In this document: piece after piece, positions 58,337-64,000 of the stretch
Position numbering within the stretch: position 1 is the first letter of the stretch
Layout of the letters: each line of letters starts with the position of its first letter
Source: Chryseobacterium tagetis
Lineage (GTDB): Bacteria > Bacteroidota > Bacteroidia > Flavobacteriales > Weeksellaceae
NCBI RefSeq assembly: GCF_016735585.2
Contig: NZ_JAERSE020000005.1
Location: forward strand, 62,001 to 126,000
Direction: 5' to 3'
Length of the DNA stretch: 64,000 bases
The notes under the pieces: generated by a model
Told to the model about the DNA's origin: nothing
Databases searched by the model: none
The model's input: only the letters and a program-made list of their open reading frames with translations
Position numbers and translations under genes: made by a program

Positions 58337-60091
58337 ATGAAGAGTTTCTTTAAAAATGTATTGGCAAATATAGTTGCATTTGTAATACTATCTGCCGTGT
58401 TTTTTTTCTTTTTTATAGTCGTTATTTTCTTCAGTGCGATGAGTGGAGAAAAGTCTGTTGTAGTAAAAAAGAATTCAGTTTTAACAATTAATTTGAAGAC
58501 GGATATTATAGATAGTCCTACAGAAGAACAAGCAAGTATATTCAGTGTAAATAATAAGAATAAGAGTGTATTATTATATGATGTTTTAGAAGCAATTAAA
58601 AATGCTAAAACAGATGATAATATTAAAGGAATCAGTATTGAAACGGATCAATTAAATGCAGGTATTACTCAGCTTGATGATATTAGAGCTGCTTTAGAAG
58701 ATTTTAAGAAAAGTGGGAAATTCGTATATGCGTATGGGAATGGAGTTTCCCAGTCTACTTATTATTTAGGATCTGTGGCAGATCAGTATTTTTTAAATCC
58801 TTCAGGAATGATCGATTTAAAAGGCCTGTCTACAGAGGTTACTTTCTTTAAAGAATTTGCTGATAAATATGGTATCGGAATAGAAGTGATCAGACATGGT
58901 AAATTTAAATCGGCTGTAGAACCTTTTATAAGAAATGATATCTCTGATGAAAACAGAGAGCAGTTAAGTACTTTGCTTAATGATATCTGGGGGAATACGG
59001 CTGCGAAAATATCAGCTTCGAGAAAAATAGATGCAGGTCAGTTCAAAACTGCTGTAGACAGTCTTTACGGGATGATCCCTGAGCAAAGCTTGAAATATAA
59101 ATTAGTAGATAAATTAGTTCAGAAATCAGAATACGATGATTTTATCAAATCTAAAGTAGGAACTTCTAAAGATGATAAACTGAATAAGGTATCTATCACA
59201 AACTATATCACTTCATATTCAGATAAAAATAAATCAGGAGATGGAGTAGCGATATTATATGCTTCGGGTTCTATTAATAACGGAGATAAATATGGAGATA
59301 TCTATTCTGAAAAATATGTAAAATATATTCAGGAGCTTAAGAAAGACGATAAAGTAAAAGCGGTTGTTTTCAGAATCAATTCTCCGGGAGGGAGCGCAAA
59401 TGCATCAGACGAAATTTTATATGAACTTCAACAGCTTAAAAAAGTAAAACCAGTTGTAGTGTCATTTGGAGATTATGCGGCTTCAGGAGGATATTATATT
59501 GCGATGTCTGCAGATAAGATTTATTCTGAACCGAATACACTTACAGGTTCAATAGGCGTTTTTGGAGTGATGCCTTATTATAAAGAGATTGCTAATAAAA
59601 ACGGGATCCGTTCAGATATTGTTGCTACAAATGCTAATTCAGCCTATTATTCAGCCTTAAACGGACTTACGCCCTATGGAGTTGCGCAAGTGACGAGAAG
59701 TGTAGAAGGAACTTATAAAAGATTCGTTCATTTTGTAACGCAAAACAGAAAACAAACATTTGAGCAGATTGATAATGTAGGTGGAGGAAGAGTATGGAGT
59801 GGAGTACGTGCTAAGCAGATTGGATTGGTAGACGATTTGGGAACGCTTGATGATGCTGTAAAATTCGCTGCACAAAAAGCAGGATTGAAATCTTATGGCG
59901 TAACTTCATATCCGAAGAAAAAGACTGCATTTGAACAAATTTTCGATGACATGAATGAAGATGAAATTTCTGCAAGAATTATCAAAAGCAAAATAGGGAA
60001 GACGAATTATGATATTCTAGAGCAGGTAACCAATGAGAAACTGAGATCTGAAGTGAAAATGGAAATGCCATATCAGATAAAAATTAACTAA
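58337..60091 (+). CDS. sppA: Signal peptide peptidase SppA (protease IV)
   Basis: 584 residues from ATG 58337 (MKSFFKNVLANIVAFVILSA); a TTG six codons upstream is unlikely. One N-terminal membrane helix, then two ClpP/crotonase-like domains: the first with IKGISIETDQLNAGITQLDD, GNGVSQSTYYLGSVADQYFL and FKSAVEPFIR (general-base Lys region), the second with VFRINSPGGSANASDEILYEL, FGDYAASGGYYIAMSADKIY (nucleophile Ser) and NTLTGSIGVFGVM. Degrades cleaved signal peptides in the inner membrane. Full-length 67K type. Confidence 0.95.
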   Translation: MKSFFKNVLANIVAFVILSAVFFFFFIVVIFFSAMSGEKSVVVKKNSVLTINLKTDIIDSPTEEQASIFSVNNKNKSVLLYDVLEAIKNAKTDDNIKGISIETDQLNAGITQLDDIRAALEDFKKSGKFVYAYGNGVSQSTYYLGSVADQYFLNPSGMIDLKGLSTEVTFFKEFADKYGIGIEVIRHGKFKSAVEPFIRNDISDENREQLSTLLNDIWGNTAAKISASRKIDAGQFKTAVDSLYGMIPEQSLKYKLVDKLVQKSEYDDFIKSKVGTSKDDKLNKVSITNYITSYSDKNKSGDGVAILYASGSINNGDKYGDIYSEKYVKYIQELKKDDKVKAVVFRINSPGGSANASDEILYELQQLKKVKPVVVSFGDYAASGGYYIAMSADKIYSEPNTLTGSIGVFGVMPYYKEIANKNGIRSDIVATNANSAYYSALNGLTPYGVAQVTRSVEGTYKRFVHFVTQNRKQTFEQIDNVGGGRVWSGVRAKQIGLVDDLGTLDDAVKFAAQKAGLKSYGVTSYPKKKTAFEQIFDDMNEDEISARIIKSKIGKTNYDILEQVTNEKLRSEVKMEMPYQIKIN

Positions 60092-60107
60092 ATTATATAT
60101 TGTACAG

Positions 60108-60141
60108 AAACGGCGGATTTGAATATTCAAATCCGCCGTTT
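60108..60141. terminator. Bidirectional terminator
   Basis: 16-bp perfect stem AAACGGCGGATTTGAA / TTCAAATCCGCCGTTT around TA, followed by TTATTTTTAT, between sppA and the convergent GlsB-type gene. Confidence 0.9.
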
Positions 60142-60160
60142 TATTTTTATACTAATTTAT

Positions 60161-60424
60161 CTAGCTGCTTTTCTTCGTTGCCATTCCGTAGATCCAGAGG
60201 ATGATTAAAGCGCCTCCAATTGCCAGAATCCAGCTTCTGGGATTCCAGAAAGAGGTAACATCACCCCAGTGTAAAATATACACTCCAATAGCTCCACCTA
60301 CGAAAGCTCCTATGATTCCCAAAATGATGGTGATCAGCCATCCTCCTCCCTGAGTTCCGGGCATGATCATTTTTGCGATTGCTCCAGCAATAAGTCCGAA
60401 TAAAATCCATGTTAAAATTCCCAT
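60161..60424 (-). CDS. GlsB/YeaQ/YmgE-family membrane protein
   Basis: 87 residues, three hydrophobic segments with Gly zippers: MGILTWILFGLIAGAIAKMI, GGWLITIILGIIGAFVGGAI, WILAIGGALIILWIYGM. These are diagnostic of the transglycosylase-associated/GlsB family, small inner-membrane proteins often induced by stress. Function unproven. Downstream of ftsY by 72 bp, same direction, with its own terminator. Confidence 0.92.
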   Translation of the reverse strand: MGILTWILFGLIAGAIAKMIMPGTQGGGWLITIILGIIGAFVGGAIGVYILHWGDVTSFWNPRSWILAIGGALIILWIYGMATKKSS

Positions 60425-60496
60425 AGTTGCAAATTTTTAAATTGTTAATATTTATGAAATTGTGATACTACTAATGAAGGGAAAACATGATAAATA

Positions 60497-61450
60497 TCAT
60501 CTTTTCTTGAAGAACGAATCAACAAATTCCGTACCATTGAATAATTGGAGGTCCTGCATTTTTTCGCCGACTCCAATATATTTTACAGGAATTTGGAACT
60601 GATCGGAAATACCAATCACAACCCCGCCTTTTGCGGTTCCGTCAAGTTTTGTTACAGCCAAAGCATTTACTTCTGTTGCTGCAGTGAACTGTTTTGCCTG
60701 TTCGAAAGCATTCTGACCTGTAGACCCATCCAATACCAATAAAATCTCATGAGGAGCATCCGGAATAACCTTTTGCATTACTCTTTTGATTTTAGAAAGT
60801 TCATTCATTAAGTTGATCTTATTGTGAAGTCTTCCTGCTGTATCAATGATCACAACATCCGCATTTTGAGCAACAGCACTTTGTACGGTGTCAAAAGCAA
60901 CAGAAGCAGGATCTGATCCCATTTCCTGTTTTACGATAGGAACTCCCACTCTTTCACTCCAAATTACTAACTGGTCTACAGCAGCAGCTCTAAAGGTATC
61001 TGCAGCTCCCAGAACCACTTTTTTTCCTTCTGTCGTAAATTGATGTGCTAATTTCCCGATGGTGGTTGTTTTTCCAACTCCATTTACTCCTACTACCATA
61101 ATAACGTATGGTTTTTTAGAAGCGTCGATATTTCCTGTTCCTGCATGAGGGTTTTCAAGCAGGAGACCTGAAATTTCTTCACGGAGAATTTTATCTAATT
61201 CACTTATGCTAACATATTTGTCCCGAGCAACACGTTCCTCAATTCTTCCTATGATTTTGATGGTTGTAGAGGCGCCTACGTCGGATGCGATAAGTATTTC
61301 TTCCAGATCATCCAGGACTTCATCATCTACTTTGCTTTTACCGACTACGGCTTTCGTCATTTTTTCAAAGAAACCCTGACTGGATTTTTCCAATCCTTTG
61401 TCTAAAGTTTCTTTTTCTTCTTTCTTAAAAATATTTTTAAACCAACTCAT
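60497..61450 (-). CDS. ftsY: Signal recognition particle receptor FtsY
   Basis: 317 residues. NG-domain GTPase: N domain (FEKMTKAVVGKSKVDDEVLD), G1 VVGVNGVGKTTTIGKLAHQF, DTFRAAAVDQL, G3 VVIIDTAGRLHNKINLMNEL, G4 ALAVTKLDGTAKGGVVIGIS. The A domain is nearly absent (short basic MSWFKNIFKKEEKETLDKGL), as usual in this phylum. Receives SRP-ribosome complexes at the inner membrane. Follows rpmB-rpmG-DUF4295 but is separated from them by a hairpin. Confidence 0.97.
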   Translation of the reverse strand: MSWFKNIFKKEEKETLDKGLEKSSQGFFEKMTKAVVGKSKVDDEVLDDLEEILIASDVGASTTIKIIGRIEERVARDKYVSISELDKILREEISGLLLENPHAGTGNIDASKKPYVIMVVGVNGVGKTTTIGKLAHQFTTEGKKVVLGAADTFRAAAVDQLVIWSERVGVPIVKQEMGSDPASVAFDTVQSAVAQNADVVIIDTAGRLHNKINLMNELSKIKRVMQKVIPDAPHEILLVLDGSTGQNAFEQAKQFTAATEVNALAVTKLDGTAKGGVVIGISDQFQIPVKYIGVGEKMQDLQLFNGTEFVDSFFKKR

Positions 61451-61489
61451 AGAATTCTATATAAGATGTTGTGTTATCTGTCTTTAGGA

Positions 61490-61497
61490 CAAAGATA
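61490..61497 (-). promoter_or_regulatory. -7 element of ftsY
   Basis: Minus strand TATCTTTG (TAnnTTTG) 39 bp before the ftsY ATG, directly after the upstream terminator hairpin. Confidence 0.5.
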
Positions 61498-61501
61498 ACA
61501 A

Positions 61502-61530
61502 AAAAACTACCCAAAAGCTGAGTAGTTTTT
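61502..61530 (-). terminator. Terminator of the rpmB-rpmG-DUF4295 operon
   Basis: Stem AAAAACTAC / GTAGTTTTT (61502-61510, 61522-61530) with an 11-nt loop, 23 bp after the DUF4295 stop and just before the ftsY -7 element. Confidence 0.8.
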
Positions 61531-61552
61531 TATATTGTAAATAAAGCGTAGA

Positions 61553-61702
61553 TTATTTTTTCAAATAACCGTCTACTTCGTCTGCATTCATTACTTTTTC
61601 TTCGAAAACGTAAGCACCTGACTTAGATGACTTAACCATTTTCACAACTTTAGTCATTTTTTTAGACCCAGTTTGTAGGGTTGCTACTACTTTCTTTGCC
61701 AT
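61553..61702 (-). CDS. DUF4295 small basic protein (probable ribosome-associated)
   Basis: 49 residues, shorter than a 60-codon ORF cut-off: begins MAKKVVATLQTGSKKMTKVV, continues KMVKSSKSGAYVFEEKVM and ends DEVDGYLKK. It starts 20 bp after the rpmG stop. The MAKK start, strong basic character and constant position after rpmB-rpmG are those of the DUF4295 family restricted to Bacteroidota. From memory, structural work on the Flavobacterium ribosome described an extra large-subunit protein of this kind (bL38); the identity of the two is a guess. Confidence 0.88.
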   Translation of the reverse strand: MAKKVVATLQTGSKKMTKVVKMVKSSKSGAYVFEEKVMNADEVDGYLKK

Positions 61703-61722
61703 GGTAAATTATATTTGATAAA

Positions 61723-61905
61723 TTACTTAATTTCTTTGTGAACGGTAACTTTTTTAAGAACTGGATTGTACTTCTTAAGCTCCAATCTCTCTGTAGTGTT
61801 CTTTTTGTTTTTAGTAGTGATGTATCTAGACATTCCTGCTACTCCGCTTTCTTTATGCTCTGTGCATTCAAGGATTACTTGAACTCTATTTCCTTTTTTT
61901 GCCAT
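61723..61905 (-). CDS. rpmG: 50S ribosomal protein L33
   Basis: 60 residues: [57 protein letters not shown]. Standard bL33 pattern. It has one Cys only and no CxxC pairs, so it is the zinc-free form. Starts 6 bp after rpmB. Confidence 0.97.
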   Translation of the reverse strand: MAKKGNRVQVILECTEHKESGVAGMSRYITTKNKKNTTERLELKKYNPVLKKVTVHKEIK

Positions 61906-61911
61906 GATTTA

Positions 61912-62154
61912 TTAATTCTTTTTAATCAATCCGTTTCTAGTAGCTCTTTCAATAGCTTCTTCGATTCCAATCTTGTTAATCACTCTCAATCCATGAGCTG
62001 ATACTTTCAGTGTTACGTGCTTATCTTGCTCCGGAAGGTAAAACTTCTTCTCCAATAAGTTAATTTCAAAACGACGCTTCGTTTTGTTATTAGCGTGAGA
62101 AACGTTGTTACCAACCATTGCACGCTTTCCTGTTATTTGGCAAATTCTTGACAT
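61912..62154 (-). CDS. rpmB: 50S ribosomal protein L28
   Basis: 80 residues: [40 protein letters not shown], and [20 protein letters not shown] give bL28. The N-terminal zinc pairs of some L28 proteins are absent (a single Cys at position 5). First gene of the leftward rpmB-rpmG-DUF4295 operon. Confidence 0.97.
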   Translation of the reverse strand: MSRICQITGKRAMVGNNVSHANNKTKRRFEINLLEKKFYLPEQDKHVTLKVSAHGLRVINKIGIEEAIERATRNGLIKKN

Positions 62155-62276
62155 ATCTCGATGTTCTTATTTGTATAATATTTGAGGTTGCAAAATAACG
62201 AAGAATTTTTTAGATAGACAAATGTTTTAAAATTTATTTTTCAATTAGTTATAATATTTTTTCAGAAATATGGCCA

Positions 62277-63917
62277 CTAAGCCTTTTGTTTAGCCATCTT
62301 TTTCTGAATACGTTTTATCATAAAATAAAATAATAAAAATCCTAACGCAAATAAAGAGAATCGGGTGAGGAGATCTCCGGCCTTTACATAGAAAGTCTGG
62401 TTTTCATATAAATTGATTTTTGCGAAAAGTGCAGTTTTGTCTCCATAAAAAGTATCTTCTACAATCTCTCCTTTAGCATTGATGTGGGCAGAAATACCAC
62501 TGTTTGCTGCACGTGCAATTTCTCTTCGGGTTTCTATGGCTCTTAATTTCGCATAGGAGAGAAGCTGTTTGTGTCCTTCTGAAACGCCCCACCAGGAATC
62601 ATTGGTCATAATTCCTAAAAAGTTGGCACCTTTTTTTACATATTCTGTTACGAATTCTCCATAGATGCTTTCGTAGCAGATAATAGGGGCAATTTTTCCT
62701 TTGTTGTAAGGATTTGAAAAAGCAACCCTTTCTTTATCTGTTCCCAACGAGGCAACAGTTCCCCCCAGATTGATCATAGCATTGCCCAAAAGAGGCTTTA
62801 AATAGTTCATATAAGGGAAAATTTCCACTCCAGGAACCAATTTGCCTTTATGATACACCTGTACGTTCTGATTAGGCGTAACCTGTATTGCCGTATTAAA
62901 GCTTTCAACCCAAAGTCCCTGATTGATCTGATAAGCTTCTTTAGGCAGGTTTTCCTGACTGGTGTAAAATTTATGAGAAGAAATTCCTGTTGAAAAAACG
63001 GAGCCAGGATGTTTTGCTAAGAAATCTTTAAGGTTATTTAAAATAACACTTTTCTCAAAGGCGGTTTCAGAGATGGAACCTCTTCCCGGAAGTGCGGTTT
63101 CAGGAGCAATATAATAATCAATCTTTCCTTTTGTGTTTTTTTCGGCAAGATCCAAAAGTTCCTGTTCAATTGTTAAACTGTCTTTGGAGTATTTTTCACC
63201 ATAAGGGTTAAGATCAGGTTGAAGCATTAAAACATTGACGGATCCGATAGGTTTTTCATCGAAGTTATTGTATTTTATTACTGAAATAATCATTGGGATA
63301 ATGATGAGGGCGGCAAGAATAGACGAGTTTTTAATTAAATCTTTTCTCTTTCTTCCGGCTTCCCAGGTTCTTATGGTATAAAACAATAAAACATTGATTA
63401 ATAAAATCCAGAAACTTCCGCCTGTTGCGCCTAAGGTATCATACCACTGAACTAGTTTTGGATATTCTGAAAATGAATTTCCTAAATTCAACCATGGCCA
63501 TGTCAGTTCCCAATTCAAATGGAATTTTTCAAAGCTCATCCAGATCGCCACGAAAAAAGCCAGTCCCCAATACGTTCCCTGTGCATTTTTGTACCAGTGG
63601 TAGCATTGAAATACTAATGAATATAGCAGAGAATTGACTAAAACAGGGAATAAAACAGCCATTAAAGAATGACTTCCGTCAGGGTTTTTCGAACCATACA
63701 GCCAGCCTGTCGTTACGATATTCCAGATGACAAAACATAAGTAGGAGAGCCCGAAAACAACCCAGCTTTTTCTTTTGTAATCTGAAAATTTAGAAACTCC
63801 ATGTTCCATCATTAAAAGTGGAACAAGGGCCGTAAATATGAAAAACGGAACTCCGTAAGTAGGCCATGAGATGGACAGCAACATCGCTGATATCAGCGTA
63901 AGTAAAATGTATTTCAT
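62277..63917 (-). CDS. lnt: Apolipoprotein N-acyltransferase
   Basis: 546 residues from ATG 63917 (MKYILLTLISAMLLSISWPT); a TTG three codons upstream is less likely. Adds the third acyl chain to lipoprotein Cys. N-terminal ~6 membrane helices and one C-terminal helix flank a nitrilase-like domain: YIAPETALPG (catalytic Glu), YHKGKLVPGVEIFPYMNYL (catalytic Lys), IAPIICYESIYGEFVTEYV (catalytic Cys), FLGIMTNDSWWGVSEGHKQL and ETRREIARAANSGISA. Serves the many lipoproteins seen in this window. 122 bp from rpmB. Confidence 0.95.
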   Translation of the reverse strand: MKYILLTLISAMLLSISWPTYGVPFFIFTALVPLLMMEHGVSKFSDYKRKSWVVFGLSYLCFVIWNIVTTGWLYGSKNPDGSHSLMAVLFPVLVNSLLYSLVFQCYHWYKNAQGTYWGLAFFVAIWMSFEKFHLNWELTWPWLNLGNSFSEYPKLVQWYDTLGATGGSFWILLINVLLFYTIRTWEAGRKRKDLIKNSSILAALIIIPMIISVIKYNNFDEKPIGSVNVLMLQPDLNPYGEKYSKDSLTIEQELLDLAEKNTKGKIDYYIAPETALPGRGSISETAFEKSVILNNLKDFLAKHPGSVFSTGISSHKFYTSQENLPKEAYQINQGLWVESFNTAIQVTPNQNVQVYHKGKLVPGVEIFPYMNYLKPLLGNAMINLGGTVASLGTDKERVAFSNPYNKGKIAPIICYESIYGEFVTEYVKKGANFLGIMTNDSWWGVSEGHKQLLSYAKLRAIETRREIARAANSGISAHINAKGEIVEDTFYGDKTALFAKINLYENQTFYVKAGDLLTRFSLFALGFLLFYFMIKRIQKKMAKQKA

Positions 63918-64000
63918 TAAAAACAATTAACATACAAATTTACTGTTTTTAATGAAATAGTTTGGGTAAATGATAGCAACGAAATTTTATAGATTTTCTG

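Overview
The window looks like chromosomal DNA of a Bacteroidota member of the Weeksellaceae, most likely Chryseobacterium or a close relative. The DNA is AT-rich. Secreted proteins end in type IX secretion (T9SS) sorting domains, and a T9SS plug-type protein is present. Many start regions carry the Bacteroidota -7 promoter word TAnnTTTG, and almost no Shine-Dalgarno sequences are visible. Four short Cys-rich peptides carry a leader (MKNLKKLxRxNLKxInGaG) that I associate with Chryseobacterium 'bacteriocin-like' proteins. No phage, IS transposase, CRISPR or rRNA was seen; there is one tRNA (Cys).

Layout. 1-8 kb: end of a beta-helix T9SS cargo gene, a large outer-membrane barrel-like protein, and three secreted proteins, two with T9SS sorting tails. 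8-18 kb: a degenerate M1-peptidase-like outer-membrane protein, a fused OPRT-OMP decarboxylase (UMP synthase architecture), a DUF1232 protein, an aroC-thioredoxin-like-unknown-tlpA run, and a polytopic membrane protein. 18-26 kb: a glycine-zipper lipoprotein, tRNA-Cys, then the leftward operon thrA-thrB-thrC-folB-DUF4403, preceded by a 36-codon leader ORF with eight consecutive Thr codons (an attenuation leader too short for routine ORF calling). 26-27 kb: four bacteriocin-like precursor peptides in a row. 27-31 kb: yicC-gmk-nadA (leftward) and miaA (rightward). 31-38.4 kb: a TetR-controlled RND efflux operon (tetR, membrane fusion protein, RND pump, outer-membrane factor) with a remarkable array of palindromic operators. 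38.6-45 kb: redoxin, MBL hydrolase, T9SS plug protein, a ParE-like toxin with a putative antitoxin, nfu-oxidoreductase-hemH, gamma carbonic anhydrase. 45-50 kb: a Pif1-like helicase and several small exported proteins of unknown role. 50-64 kb: flavin monooxygenase, DHBP synthase with a decayed GTP cyclohydrolase II half, fmt, recQ, two OmpA-type paralogues (one without its peptidoglycan-binding domain), folK, sppA, a GlsB-type protein, ftsY-DUF4295-rpmG-rpmB, and lnt.

Between genes the window is rich in non-coding repeats. At least six kinds of palindromic or terminal-inverted-repeat elements occupy the longer gaps. One 150-bp element is present in two nearly full copies in opposite orientation (8.0 and 26.9 kb), with a core-only relative at 31.0 kb. 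Most operons end in clear hairpin plus T-run terminators, many of them bidirectional between convergent genes.

The most interesting items are the four-peptide array, the threonine leader upstream of thrA, the five-site TetR operator system with its 120-130 bp periodicity, the palindromic repeat families, and several enzymes with unusual architecture (fused UMP synthase, decayed RibA half, Cys-rich ferrochelatase insert, M1-like pseudoenzyme).
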